From: Gottfriedia acidiceleris
GTDB lineage: Bacteria; Bacillota; Bacilli; Bacillales; Bacillaceae_G
Direction: 5' to 3'
DNA: 64,000 nucleotides
Assembly: GCF_002128425.1 (NCBI RefSeq)
Contig: NZ_NESS01000007.1
Span: 187,555 to 251,554 of the forward strand
Shown here: piece after piece, positions 17,822 to 26,910 of the stretch
Layout of the letters: each line of letters opens with the position of its first letter
How positions within the stretch are numbered: the first letter of the stretch is position 1
Translations under genes and position numbers: made by a program
The notes under the pieces: generated by a model
The model's input: only the letters and a program-made list of their open reading frames with translations
Told to the model about the DNA's origin: nothing
Database searches by the model: none

Positions 17822-18916
17822 TTAAACTGATTCCTTCACTCTTCTATTACTCGCCTTTAACTCTTTTAATTTAAAATATAACTTAGCATTTCCATAGAAA
17901 AAGAATGATGTTAAACCACCGTTTTTAACAATCCCTCTTCTGATCCTTTTCATCTCGTCTGGTCCTGCCATTTTTTTATCGGCCAAGTAAATGCCTAGCA
18001 ATCCTTGACATATCATTCGATGAAAACGATAGTCTTTTAAATCTTTTAAGGCTTGATCACTTTTAGTTGAAAAATACTCAATTCTATTTAACATGACATC
18101 TTTAGATGGGTAATAACTGCAGAAATTTAAATCTCCGCCTTCTTCGTCTTCCTTTTGATCAATAACATAATCTAGTAGTATATGAAGTCCTTGAACATAA
18201 GGGAAATAGCTCTTATAAACTTGTTCAAATAATTCTTCAGAAATCACTTCATTAAATGAATAAGAAACTAAACAAAAAATACCAAGAGTTGAACCTGCGC
18301 ACGCAGAGAATTCATACCACTCTAAGTCAGAAAGTTCTGGTTGATATTTTTCAAACCAATTTGTTAATCTAGGAACTCGTTCTTCTTTTTTGACATGCTT
18401 ATGTATTTGTAACTTACAATAATAATCAGCAAGTTGGACTAAGTACTCTTTAATTCCCTCATAATGCTTCGATTGACTTAAACTACTATGACACTTTGAA
18501 ACTAGTGCACGTAAATATCCACCATCATCTTGTTCTTCTCGGAAACGATAATACATTTGATCTGATTTTTGACATTTTACTGCATCAATCATCGACTCAT
18601 GTAGTGCTTCAAAATCAACTGGATCAAGCGAAGTACTACGATCGCATAAATTATCTAAGTAATCACTAATTGTTTGATATGCAACGATAAACTCTATTAC
18701 TGGTTTTAAATTCTTTTCAGAAAGTAATGCTAAAATTGCACCACCTTCACAATGGAATGTTTTTGTATCAATACTCATTAATGCTTGTTTTCTAAGTTCT
18801 GGATCTGGGATTGCCGTTGCAAAATTTCTCCAATAGTTCAATTCCTGATGCACTAGAGGAAAAACAGCTTTATAAACTTTCGGCATTAATTGGATCGGAT
18901 TTTTAGGTAGTGACAT
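17822..18916 (-). CDS. ytpB: Tetraprenyl-beta-curcumene synthase (DUF2600, YtpB)
   Basis: 364 residues, the exact size of B. subtilis YtpB, opening with PKVYKAVFPLVHQELNYWR. The family converts heptaprenyl diphosphate into tetraprenyl-beta-curcumene, precursor of sesquarterpenes. Aspartate-rich candidates are ISDYLDNLCDRSTSLD (about residues 82-97) and LDYVIDQKEDEEGGDLNF (about 247-264). The ATG follows GGGAGGAG. It is divergent from ytoA, as expected for this genomic neighbourhood. Confidence 0.85.
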   Translation of the reverse strand: MSLPKNPIQLMPKVYKAVFPLVHQELNYWRNFATAIPDPELRKQALMSIDTKTFHCEGGAILALLSEKNLKPVIEFIVAYQTISDYLDNLCDRSTSLDPVDFEALHESMIDAVKCQKSDQMYYRFREEQDDGGYLRALVSKCHSSLSQSKHYEGIKEYLVQLADYYCKLQIHKHVKKEERVPRLTNWFEKYQPELSDLEWYEFSACAGSTLGIFCLVSYSFNEVISEELFEQVYKSYFPYVQGLHILLDYVIDQKEDEEGGDLNFCSYYPSKDVMLNRIEYFSTKSDQALKDLKDYRFHRMICQGLLGIYLADKKMAGPDEMKRIRRGIVKNGGLTSFFFYGNAKLYFKLKELKASNRRVKESV

Positions 18917-18991
18917 TTTTTCACTCCTCCCTATTTTTCATTAATTATATATAGTTAAAATAAGTTATACTCATATTGAAGTAAATATTAT

Positions 18992-19076
18992 GGAGGTGAA
19001 CTACGTTGCCTTGAGTGTTTAGACAATTTCAACTAAACAATCGTCGTATTTTTTATATGTTTGGCAACGGTATAGT
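18992..19076 (+). promoter_or_regulatory. Structured leader separating a ribosome site from the ytoA start
   Basis: A strong GGAGGTG (18992-18998) lies 80 bases before the ytoA ATG. Between them CGTTGCC (19004-19010) can pair with GGCAACG (19063-19069), enclosing a second stem GTTTAG/CTAAAC (19017-19022/19033-19038). Folding would bring the ribosome site to about 14 bases from the ATG. Confidence 0.45.
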
Positions 19077-19604
19077 ATGATATTACCATACAAAGGGAAG
19101 CAACCCAAAATCGAACCATCTGCTTTTATCGCTTCAACTGCAACTGTTACTGGTTCTGTCACAATTGGATCAAATAGTAGTGTATTCTTCGGCGCAGTCA
19201 TTCGTGGAGACGTTAATGATACAATCATTGGAAATGATGTAAATGTTCAAGATTTATCTGTTCTTCACCAAAGTCCAAAATGCCCCCTAATTTTAGAAGA
19301 TGGCGTAACAGTTGGACATAGTGTCATTTTACATAGCTGTACAGTTAAAAAAAATGCATTGATAGGCATGGGTTCAATCGTTTTAGACGGTGCCGTAATT
19401 GGTGAAGGTGCAATGATTGGTGCAGGGAGCTTAGTTCCAGGTGGAAAAGTAATCCCTCCTAACACATTAGCGTTTGGTAGACCTGCTAAAGTAGTACGTG
19501 AATTAACAGAAGAAGACATCATTGATATGGATCGAATACGTAGAGAATATATTGAAAAAGGTCAATTCTATAAAAAAGTTGAAGAAGAAAATCTGTCGAA
19601 ATAA
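19077..19604 (+). CDS. ytoA: Gamma-carbonic-anhydrase-like hexapeptide protein (YtoA)
   Basis: 175 residues built of left-handed beta-helix hexapeptide repeats (VTIGSNSSVFFGAVIRGDVN, then IGMGSIVLDGAVIGEGAMIG). The His residues in SVLHQSPKCP, GVTVGHSVILHSC fit the three-His metal site of the gamma-class carbonic anhydrase family, though many members have no proven activity. The C-terminus is a helix packing on the solenoid. The ATG has no adjacent ribosome site; see the leader entry. Confidence 0.85.
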   Translation: MILPYKGKQPKIEPSAFIASTATVTGSVTIGSNSSVFFGAVIRGDVNDTIIGNDVNVQDLSVLHQSPKCPLILEDGVTVGHSVILHSCTVKKNALIGMGSIVLDGAVIGEGAMIGAGSLVPGGKVIPPNTLAFGRPAKVVRELTEEDIIDMDRIRREYIEKGQFYKKVEEENLSK

Positions 19605-19642
19605 ATTTAGGATTTGTTACATATTGTGTTGCATTAATAGTG

Positions 19643-19676
19643 AAAAGAGAAGGACTGAATAAGCCTTCTCTTTTTT
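19643..19676 (+). terminator. Terminator of ytoA
   Basis: AAAAGAGAAGG / CCTTCTCTTTTTT, 11-bp stem with T6. No gene is seen from here to 19884. Confidence 0.9.
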
Positions 19677-19884
19677 ATTGATAGTTTTATTTAATTTCGG
19701 GTTCATCAGTATTAGCTCAGTTTATTTATGATTTGTAGTCTTATTTGCTTTGCAATTTCCCCGCTTCCAATCCTTTTAATAAAAATTTACATATCTAAAT
19801 TATTCATTTACAAAAGCTTCTAATTAAATCCATAAACCCTTTTTATAATGAAGTTACAAAGATCAACATAATGGAGGATGAAAT

Positions 19885-20418
19885 ATGAACGCTATTCTTC
19901 AAAAGATTCACACATATGAATGTCAACTTTTTTATCGCGTTAATTCATTATTCCAGAAGCGTTACTTGAATTTTTTCTTTCGGAATATTACACATCTTGG
20001 CGGAGCTACTTTTACAATTGCATCAGTACTTATTTTATTACTTTATTCCAAAGGTGAATTGCATGAAGCATCAATCCTATGTTGTTGTACCCTTTCTCTT
20101 AGCCATATCCCTGTTCATTTTCTTAAACGATTTTATCCACGTAAAAGATCTTATCTAAAACTAGAAGGTACTTTTGTTCTAAAAAATCCTTTAAAAGATC
20201 ATTCCTTCCCTTCTGGTCATACAACAGCAATTATTTCTGTTGCACTTCCTATTATGATTTATTTACCATTAACAGCATTTATTTTATTTCCTTTAGTTTT
20301 ATGTGTTTCTTTCTCTCGAATGTATCTTGGCTTACATTATCCTTCAGATGTCTTTTTCGGAATTTTACTTGGTATATTTACTACTTTTATTTCACAATTT
20401 TTTATCTATCATTTGTGA
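19885..20418 (+). CDS. PAP2-family membrane phosphatase
   Basis: 177 residues with about five membrane segments and the three phosphatase motifs: K-x6-R (KRFYPRKRS), HSFPSGHTTA (PSGH) and SRMYLGLHYPSD (SRx5HxxxD). The usual Pro after the first motif is Ser. Such enzymes dephosphorylate lipid phosphates such as phosphatidic acid, PGP or undecaprenyl pyrophosphate. The glycosyltransferase gene starts 12 bases downstream, so the pair likely serve one lipid or envelope pathway. GGAGGATG precedes the ATG. Confidence 0.85.
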   Translation: MNAILQKIHTYECQLFYRVNSLFQKRYLNFFFRNITHLGGATFTIASVLILLLYSKGELHEASILCCCTLSLSHIPVHFLKRFYPRKRSYLKLEGTFVLKNPLKDHSFPSGHTTAIISVALPIMIYLPLTAFILFPLVLCVSFSRMYLGLHYPSDVFFGILLGIFTTFISQFFIYHL

Positions 20419-20430
20419 GGAGGAGAAGTT

Positions 20431-21582
20431 ATGAGAGTAGCTATTTTTACAGACACCTATATTCCTCAAGTGAATGGTGTTGCCAAAACTTTAAATCGAT
20501 TTACAAATTACTTAAAAGATCATGGCCATTCCTACCATGTGTTTGCTCCTGAAGACTACGGTATATCTTCAACGGAAGATGTAACAAGATTAAAATCTGT
20601 ACCATTTAAAATTTATCCTGAATGTAAAATCTCATTTCCAAACCTTTCTAAAATGAAAAAGACGCTCAAAGAATTTAATCCGGATATTATTCATATTGCA
20701 ACACCATTTACTATTGGATTATGCGGTCTCCATATTGCTAAAAAAATGAAAGTTCCTTTAGTTGCTTCATACCACACAAATTTTGATCATTATCTTCAAT
20801 ACTATAACTTAACATTCTTAGAAAATATTTTATGGAAGTATTTAGACTGGTTTCATAAACCTACTCAAAAAATATTTGTTCCATCGAAGGATACATTCAA
20901 TCATTTAGTGACAAAGGGCTTTAACAACCTCTCAATTTGGACGCATGGCGTTGACTGTTCGATCTTTCGCCCAACTCTGAATCCTAATGAAATAAAACAA
21001 AAATATAATATTACCTCTAAATATACGGTTTGTTTTGTTGGTAGAATTGCACCAGAGAAAGATTTAGAAACCTTATCGAAAATAATAAGCTATACTAAAC
21101 AACGATTTAACAAAAATTTAACTTGGATCATCGTTGGAGATGGTCCAAAAAAAGAAGAATTGATCAAAAAAACTGGTACCGATCAAGTTATTTATACAGG
21201 CTACCTTCAGAAGAAGGACTTAGTTGAAATATACGGTGTGTGTGATTTAATGGTGTTTCCGTCTGATACTGAAACATTTGGTAATGTAGTACTTGAAGCA
21301 ATGGCGTGTGGAACACCAGTGATTGGTGCAAATGCAGGTGGAGTTAAAAATATAATTAGAGATTATTCAACTGGTGTCCTTTGTGAGCCCCAAAACACAT
21401 CATCTTTTTGCCAAGCAATTGAGGATTGCTTACAAGGAAGTGAAATGTTAAAGCATATGTCAAAAAAAGCAAGAGATTATGCATTAACACAGGATTGGAA
21501 TAGCATCTTTAATAAATTAGTAATCGAATTTGAATTAATCTTCACACCACAACCGCCAATCCTCTTTTCTAAGAAGGCCTGA
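20431..21582 (+). CDS. GT4-family glycosyltransferase
   Basis: 383 residues with a GT-B fold. The N-terminal acceptor domain starts RVAIFTDTYIPQVNGVAKTL. The C-terminal nucleotide-sugar domain carries VCFVGRIAPEKDLETL and the E-x7-E motif ETFGNVVLEAMACGTPVIGA. The closest known group is the MgtA/SQD2-like alpha-glycosyltransferases acting on lipids. Sugar and acceptor are not readable. The ribosome site is GGAGGAG; the gene is paired with the PAP2 phosphatase. The stop codon forms part of the terminator stem. Confidence 0.85.
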   Translation: MRVAIFTDTYIPQVNGVAKTLNRFTNYLKDHGHSYHVFAPEDYGISSTEDVTRLKSVPFKIYPECKISFPNLSKMKKTLKEFNPDIIHIATPFTIGLCGLHIAKKMKVPLVASYHTNFDHYLQYYNLTFLENILWKYLDWFHKPTQKIFVPSKDTFNHLVTKGFNNLSIWTHGVDCSIFRPTLNPNEIKQKYNITSKYTVCFVGRIAPEKDLETLSKIISYTKQRFNKNLTWIIVGDGPKKEELIKKTGTDQVIYTGYLQKKDLVEIYGVCDLMVFPSDTETFGNVVLEAMACGTPVIGANAGGVKNIIRDYSTGVLCEPQNTSSFCQAIEDCLQGSEMLKHMSKKARDYALTQDWNSIFNKLVIEFELIFTPQPPILFSKKA

Positions 21583-21605
21583 GAACTTTTCAGGCTTTTA
21601 ATTTT
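21577..21605 (+). terminator. Terminator of the PAP2-GT pair
   Basis: GCCTGA (includes the TGA stop) / TCAGGC followed by TTTTAATTTT. Confidence 0.75.
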
Positions 21606-21721
21606 CCGAATATTATAAATAAAAAAATAAGAATTCTTTATTTCCAAGTATCTTCTTAATCATCAACTTATGTGAATAATGAATAATTCAAAAACCAACA
21701 ATACATATTGAGTAGTTACAT

Positions 21722-21752
21722 AGCGACTATTGAAAAGTCGCTTTTACTTTTC
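21722..21752 (+). promoter_or_regulatory. Terminator-like leader hairpin before speD
   Basis: Perfect 7-bp stem AGCGACT (21722-21728) / AGTCGCT (21736-21742) followed by TTTACTTTT. It lies about 50 bases before the speD start and well past the previous gene's own terminator. It may be an attenuator of the polyamine operon. Confidence 0.5.
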
Positions 21753-21792
21753 GTACACACTTTTTCACTTTATAAAACTAGGAGGACAATAG

Positions 21793-22632
21793 ATGAATAT
21801 TTCATCGTCAAATAATAACTTTCAACTCTATGGTTTTAATAACTTAACGAAATCATTAAGTTTTAATATGTACGATATTTGCTTTACAAAAACAAAAGAA
21901 GAACGTGAAGCATATATACAGTACATCGATGATCAATATAACGCTGACCGTTTAACAAAAATATTGACTGAGGTTACACATATCATTGGTGCGCACATTT
22001 TAAATATTGCAAAACAAGACTACGATCCCCAAGGAGCAAGTGTTACGATTCTCGTTTCAGAAGGTCCAGTTGATAATCCATCATCTGAAACTTTCTCAGA
22101 ATCTCCAGGACCCTTACCGGAGTTAGTAGTAGCAGCTTTAGATAAAAGCCATATTACCGTTCATACTTATCCTGAATATCATCCGGATGATGGAATTAGT
22201 ACGTTCAGAGCAGATATTGATGTATCTACTTGTGGAGAAATTTCTCCTCTAAAAGCTTTGAATTATTTAATTCACCAATTTGACGCTGATATTATGACTA
22301 TTGATTATCGTGTTCGAGGTTTTACTCGTGATGTTAGTGGTTATAAATTATTTATTGATCATGATATCAACTCAATTCAAAACTATATTCCTCAAAAATT
22401 AAAAGACATGTACCAAATGATTGACGTAAATGTGTTCCAAGAAAATATCTTCCATACAAAATGTAAGTTAAAACAATTTGATTTGGATAATTATCTTTTT
22501 GGCTATACAAAAGAAAAATTAGATGAAAAAGAAATCAAGGAAATAGAAGAAAAAGTGAAGTATGAAATGGATGAAATCTTTTACGGGAAAAACCTATGGA
22601 ATGGTCCTGATGTGGAGGATATTGATGGATGA
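21793..22632 (+). CDS. speD: S-adenosylmethionine decarboxylase, E. coli-type
   Basis: 279 residues, close in sequence to the E. coli SpeD class: [40 protein letters not shown] and [16 protein letters not shown]. It is not the short (about 125 aa) SpeD/SpeH type of B. subtilis. The proenzyme cleavage site is Lys118-Ser119 in [13 protein letters not shown], with Ser119 becoming the pyruvoyl group. The Cys in [18 protein letters not shown] is the expected catalytic acid. It makes decarboxylated SAM, the aminopropyl donor. GGAGG lies 7 bases upstream. Its TGA overlaps the next ATG (ATGA). Confidence 0.93.
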   Translation: MNISSSNNNFQLYGFNNLTKSLSFNMYDICFTKTKEEREAYIQYIDDQYNADRLTKILTEVTHIIGAHILNIAKQDYDPQGASVTILVSEGPVDNPSSETFSESPGPLPELVVAALDKSHITVHTYPEYHPDDGISTFRADIDVSTCGEISPLKALNYLIHQFDADIMTIDYRVRGFTRDVSGYKLFIDHDINSIQNYIPQKLKDMYQMIDVNVFQENIFHTKCKLKQFDLDNYLFGYTKEKLDEKEIKEIEEKVKYEMDEIFYGKNLWNGPDVEDIDG

Positions 22633-24959
22633 TTGATCATAGTAAAACACCGCTTTTAACTGAATTAGTCCGATATGCTAAGGAAGACATCACGAGCTTT
22701 GATGTACCTGGGCATAAAAGAGGAAATTCACTCGAGGAATTAAGAGAACTTTGGAGTGATATGGCTCTTAAAATGGATGTTAATTCTTCAAAGCGTGTTG
22801 ATAACTTATCGCATCCAACGGGTGTAATTCAAGAAGCCGAAACTTTATTAGCAGATGCATTTCATTCTGATCACGCTTATATGTTAGTAAATGGTTCAAC
22901 TTCTGGAGTTCAATATATGATTATGAGCGCCCTTGAACATGGCGATAAAATTCTCCTGCCAAGGAATGTACATAAATCCGCAATAAATGCATTAATTTTA
23001 GCCGGCGCAAAGCCTGTATTTATTGAACCAGAAATCGATTATGAGTATGGAATTGTAAATGGTGTTTCAGTAAAATCTGTTCTTCATGCCTTAGATTTAA
23101 ACTCGGATGTTAAAGCCATTCTTATTATCAATCCGACTTATTTTGGAGCAACCTCGGATTTAGAACAAATTATCGACATAGGCCATTCCAGGGGGATTCC
23201 TGTTTTAGTAGACCAAGCTCATGGTGCACACTTTTCGTTCCATCCTGATTTACCAAGTAACGCTGCCCTTCTTGGTGCTGACCTTGTAACTCTTAGTTTG
23301 CATAAAACTGGTGGTGCCTTAACACAAGCATCAGTTCTACTACATAATGATGGGATCATTACTAAAAATAGGGTTCGTTCTACAATTAATTTATTTCAAA
23401 CGACATCTGCTTCTTATTTACTTATGTGTTCAATCGATGTTGCGAGAAAGAAATTAGTTTTAGAAGGTCACGAACGTTTTGAAAAATTACTCAATTTAAC
23501 AAGAAAAGCTAAAGAAGAAATTAACAATATAAAAGGATTAAAATGTATAACTCGAGATTCTTATCGAAATGGAGTTGGCGTATTCGATTACGATGAGTTA
23601 AAACTTGTTGTTAAAGTGTCAGAATTAGGATTGTCTGGTTTTAAAGTATATGACATGCTTGCAGAACAATATAAAATTCAAATCGAGCTTGCAGAACCTA
23701 ATGTCATTTTAGCAATTATCTCGCTAGGTGATAATGAAGACACGATTCAAACTTTAATTGATGCATTAAGGGATATTAGTGACCGATATTACGGTAAACT
23801 TCCAAAGCTTGAGACAGATATAAGTGTTGCATTAAAAAATCCTAAAATGGTTATGACTCCTAGGGAAGCGTACTATCATCCAAAACGTATTATTTCAATT
23901 CATGATGCTAGTGGCTTAATTAGTGGTGAATCAATCATGATTTACCCACCTGGTATCCCTCTTTGTATACCAGGTGAACTAATTTCATCCGAATTGATTC
24001 AGCATTATCTTTATTTAAAAGCAGAAGGAACAATCACAATCAACGATGATGATGATCCTTATATAATAAAAGTCGTCGATCGAAGTTTGGAGGAAAATTT
24101 AATGGATTTATGGTATACAGAAAATCACCAAGAAGATACGAAATTCTCCATAAAGGTTCAAGAACATATTCATTCTGAAAAAAGTGAATTTCAACAAATC
24201 GATTTCTTTAGAAGTGAAACATTTGGAACTTTCTTTACTCTAGATGGTTATATGATGGTTACTGAAAAAGATGAATTTATCTACCATGATATGATTACCC
24301 ATGTATCAATGGCCGTTAATCCAAACATAAAAAAAGTGCTAATTATCGGTGGGGGCGACGGTGGTACTGCACGTGAGGTATTACGTTATCCAAATGTGGA
24401 AGTTGTCGATATGGTCGAAATTGATGAGCGTGTTGTAAGACTATGCCAACAATACTTACCTTTAACGGCTTCAAAATTAGATCAAGATAAGCGATTAACC
24501 TTATATTTTGAAGATGGTTTAAAGTTCGTACAAGAAGCTGATGAAGGTTATTACGATCTGATTTTGGTAGATTCAACTGATCCAATTGGACCTGGTGAAG
24601 GGCTTTTTACAGTTGCTTTCTATAACAATTGTAAACGGGTATTAAGTGAAGAAGGTATACTAATTAACCAGCATGAAAGTCCATATTACGCTAGTTACGC
24701 ACACGAAATGAAACGTGCTCATTCAAAAATTAAAGAAACATTTCCAATTTCAAGAGTCTATCAATTCCATATGCCAACTTATCCATCTGGACATTGGTTA
24801 TTCGGATTTGCTTCAAAAAAATACGACCCAATTAAAGACATTAAAGCTGATGAATGGAATAAGCTAGGGATCGAAACAAAATATTATAATACAGACCTAC
24901 ATGTTGGTTGCTTTATGCTTCCTACTTATGTAAAGAAACAATTAGATAATGAAGAGTAA
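22629..24959 (+). CDS. Fused PLP Orn/Lys/Arg decarboxylase - spermidine synthase
   Basis: 776 residues holding two complete enzymes. Residues 1-491 are a SpeA/YaaO-type fold-I decarboxylase: [20 protein letters not shown] (Asp195) and [10 protein letters not shown] (Lys226, PLP Schiff base), with a full C-terminal domain ending near IIKVVDR. Residues 492-776 are a full Spe[17 protein letters not shown] (574-579), [11 protein letters not shown] (648-658), TYPSGHW. The six-residue linker SLEENL is the translation of a ribosome site (GGAGG, 24089-24093) 8 bases before an in-frame ATG at 24102. Free SpeE could therefore also be made. Whether the first domain uses arginine or ornithine is not readable. 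The start overlaps speD. Confidence 0.93.
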   Translation: MIDHSKTPLLTELVRYAKEDITSFDVPGHKRGNSLEELRELWSDMALKMDVNSSKRVDNLSHPTGVIQEAETLLADAFHSDHAYMLVNGSTSGVQYMIMSALEHGDKILLPRNVHKSAINALILAGAKPVFIEPEIDYEYGIVNGVSVKSVLHALDLNSDVKAILIINPTYFGATSDLEQIIDIGHSRGIPVLVDQAHGAHFSFHPDLPSNAALLGADLVTLSLHKTGGALTQASVLLHNDGIITKNRVRSTINLFQTTSASYLLMCSIDVARKKLVLEGHERFEKLLNLTRKAKEEINNIKGLKCITRDSYRNGVGVFDYDELKLVVKVSELGLSGFKVYDMLAEQYKIQIELAEPNVILAIISLGDNEDTIQTLIDALRDISDRYYGKLPKLETDISVALKNPKMVMTPREAYYHPKRIISIHDASGLISGESIMIYPPGIPLCIPGELISSELIQHYLYLKAEGTITINDDDDPYIIKVVDRSLEENLMDLWYTENHQEDTKFSIKVQEHIHSEKSEFQQIDFFRSETFGTFFTLDGYMMVTEKDEFIYHDMITHVSMAVNPNIKKVLIIGGGDGGTAREVLRYPNVEVVDMVEIDERVVRLCQQYLPLTASKLDQDKRLTLYFEDGLKFVQEADEGYYDLILVDSTDPIGPGEGLFTVAFYNNCKRVLSEEGILINQHESPYYASYAHEMKRAHSKIKETFPISRVYQFHMPTYPSGHWLFGFASKKYDPIKDIKADEWNKLGIETKYYNTDLHVGCFMLPTYVKKQLDNEE

Positions 24960-24967
24960 ATAGAGAA

Positions 24968-24992
24968 AACCAGCTAAAAGCTGGTTTTTTTG
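24968..24992 (+). terminator. Terminator of the polyamine operon
   Basis: Perfect 8-bp stem AACCAGCT/AGCTGGTT, loop AAA, then T5. Confidence 0.92.
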
Positions 24993-25033
24993 TTGAATTG
25001 CCATCGCGATCTACACTATTTAATTTTCCAAAT

Positions 25034-25074
25034 TAAAAATGCTGCCCCAAAAGTACTTTGACTTTAAGGGCAGC
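25034..25074 (-). terminator. Terminator of the OsmC gene
   Basis: GCTGCCC (25041-25047) / GGGCAGC (25068-25074) perfect stem. On the minus strand it is followed by ATTTTTAATTT. Confidence 0.8.
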
Positions 25075-25088
25075 TACATTTATTACAA

Positions 25089-25514
25089 TTACAGAACTTC
25101 CTCATCCTTTGTTCCATTTAAAGTGAAACTTGCTGTTATGTTAGCATTTAAAGAATGAGCCACTGAGCAATATTTATCCTTTGATAATTTGATAGCTTTT
25201 CGAACTTTTTCAGTATCTAACTTTCCAGCTAAAATATAATGTAAGTGAATATCAGTAAATCGTTTAGGGTGCTCCTCAGCTCGCTCACCATCTACTTCAA
25301 TTTCGAATGAAGTTAGTTTTAATCTCATTTTTTCAAGGATTAATACGATATCAATCGCAGTACATCCTGCAACTGCATTAATTAAAAGTTCAACTGGTGT
25401 AGGTGCACTATTTTCTCCACCTAAAGACTCGGCAGTATCCATTTTGATCTCATGGCCGGATGGTGCAATACCTGAAAAGGCTAACTTACCATCCCATTTA
25501 ATACTTGTTTTCAT
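25089..25514 (-). CDS. OsmC/Ohr-family protein (YhfA-like)
   Basis: 141 residues. The OsmC fold has its two redox cysteines in NAVAGCTAIDIVLILEKM (about residue 51) and DKYCSVAHSLNA (about residue 113). The YhfA branch is less well studied than OsmC/Ohr; reduction of organic hydroperoxides is the family activity. GGGGAAATAAGT precedes the ATG. It lies 38 bases downstream of the pirin gene, so the two probably form an oxidative-stress operon. Confidence 0.85.
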   Translation of the reverse strand: MKTSIKWDGKLAFSGIAPSGHEIKMDTAESLGGENSAPTPVELLINAVAGCTAIDIVLILEKMRLKLTSFEIEVDGERAEEHPKRFTDIHLHYILAGKLDTEKVRKAIKLSKDKYCSVAHSLNANITASFTLNGTKDEEVL

Positions 25515-25552
25515 TACTTATTTCCCCTCCAATTAATAGATTAATTCATCTA

Positions 25553-26248
25553 TTATTTTTTCATTTCTACTACTAAATAATGTGAAAAATCTTTTGATTT
25601 TATTATAATATCTTCTTCAATTATTTTTGCAGCATCACTAGCTTCCAATAGTTCTCCATTCACAATGGCATTTCCTTCTAATAAGACTAAATACGCTTGT
25701 CGATCCTTTTTCATTTCAAAAGATATTTCTTCATTTTTATTTAATGCAAGCGAGTAAATATTTGCATCTTGATGAATTTTAATTGGGGCACTCCCTTCGA
25801 CCGGAGATACCATATGATACCATTTTCCTTCTCTCTTTTCCCAATCTGAAATTAAATCACCGTAATTTGGAGTATGACCGGTTTTGTCAGGAATAATCCA
25901 TAATTGAATTAATCTTAATAAATCCCTGCCCATATTGTGTTCACTGTGATATACACCTGTCCCTGCACTCATGTACTGTATATCGCCACGTCCAATTTCA
26001 TGTTTATTCCCCATACTATCAGAGTGAGTTAAGTTCCCATTTATGACATACGTTATAATTTCCATATCACTATGTGGATGAGTTCCAAATCCTCTGTGTG
26101 CTTTTATAAGATCATCATTTAATACTCTTAATACACCAAAGTTCATATTATTTGGATCATAATAATTAGCAAATGAAAAATGATGAATTGTTTTTAACCA
26201 ACCATGATCAGCATGGCCTAATTGCTTATTATTAATTTTTTCAAACAT
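25553..26248 (-). CDS. Pirin-family bicupin protein
   Basis: 231 residues. The N-terminal pirin cupin has the metal ligands in FGTHPHSDMEIITYVINGNL and GVYHSEHN. A shorter C-terminal cupin follows. The family includes quercetin 2,3-dioxygenase-like YhhW/YhaK; physiological substrates are unknown, with redox or electrophile stress often suggested. AAGGAG precedes the ATG. Likely co-transcribed with osmC. Confidence 0.85.
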   Translation of the reverse strand: MFEKINNKQLGHADHGWLKTIHHFSFANYYDPNNMNFGVLRVLNDDLIKAHRGFGTHPHSDMEIITYVINGNLTHSDSMGNKHEIGRGDIQYMSAGTGVYHSEHNMGRDLLRLIQLWIIPDKTGHTPNYGDLISDWEKREGKWYHMVSPVEGSAPIKIHQDANIYSLALNKNEEISFEMKKDRQAYLVLLEGNAIVNGELLEASDAAKIIEEDIIIKSKDFSHYLVVEMKK

Positions 26249-26382
26249 AGTTAATCGCTCCTTTTGTTTTTATCTTTAATTTGAGATATTACACGAAGAA
26301 TAACCCATATAGACACCTCATTAATTCATTAGTTTAATCCGGTATTTTATATTTTAATTTACCGAACTCTTGACTATATTGT

Positions 26383-26443
26383 ATCAAAAATTATCTTTAA
26401 TTCAAGATAATTTTTGATAGAAAGTTTTTCTAAACTTTCTATC
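26383..26443. terminator. Two overlapping perfect hairpins downstream of fosB
   Basis: Arms ATCAAAAATTATCTT (26383-26397) / AAGATAATTTTTGAT (26404-26418) give a 15-bp perfect stem. GATAGAAAGTTT (26416-26427) / AAACTTTCTATC (26432-26443) give a second 12-bp perfect stem sharing GAT. They probably terminate fosB on the minus strand. Confidence 0.7.
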
Positions 26444-26449
26444 CAACAT

Positions 26450-26872
26450 CTAAATATAGAAATCCATATGTGGTTTTGATTGTTTATAATATTCAATTCG
26501 ATCTTGTAAAGTCCCTGTATGATATTCAAACTTATGTCCATCTGGATCAGTAAAATAAATTGAATTTTTATCACGTATATCTCTATCGCGGCCATTCAAT
26601 ATATTCACCTTGAGCTGAACTAGTTTATCATAAATTTTTTCAAAATCGTCTTCATCAATCGTAAAAGCCATATGTGTATACGATTGATGAATTTCTTTTC
26701 TAGGTATATCCTTTTCTTCATTTAAAGCAAGCCAAATGCCATTTAAGTCAAAATATGCTGTTGTTCGACCTTTTACTAAGAGAGTTGCATCAAATACGTT
26801 CCTATAGAAATCGATCGATATTTCAAGATTTGACACTGAAAATAACAAATGATTTATCCCTTTAATCTCCAT
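26450..26872 (-). CDS. fosB: Metallothiol transferase FosB (fosfomycin resistance)
   Basis: 140 residues of the glyoxalase/VOC fold. Metal ligands are His in [13 protein letters not shown], His in [10 protein letters not shown] and Glu in [15 protein letters not shown]. The C-terminus [12 protein letters not shown] is typical of FosB rather than FosA or FosX. FosB adds bacillithiol (or cysteine) to fosfomycin using a divalent metal. The ATG at 26872 follows GGGGGAG; an in-frame ATG at 26890 would bury that site. It is 38 bases downstream of the DUF2332 gene. Confidence 0.88.
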   Translation of the reverse strand: MEIKGINHLLFSVSNLEISIDFYRNVFDATLLVKGRTTAYFDLNGIWLALNEEKDIPRKEIHQSYTHMAFTIDEDDFEKIYDKLVQLKVNILNGRDRDIRDKNSIYFTDPDGHKFEYHTGTLQDRIEYYKQSKPHMDFYI

Positions 26873-26910
26873 ACTACTCCCCCATTTCATAGCTATTAAT
26901 TAATGTTTTA

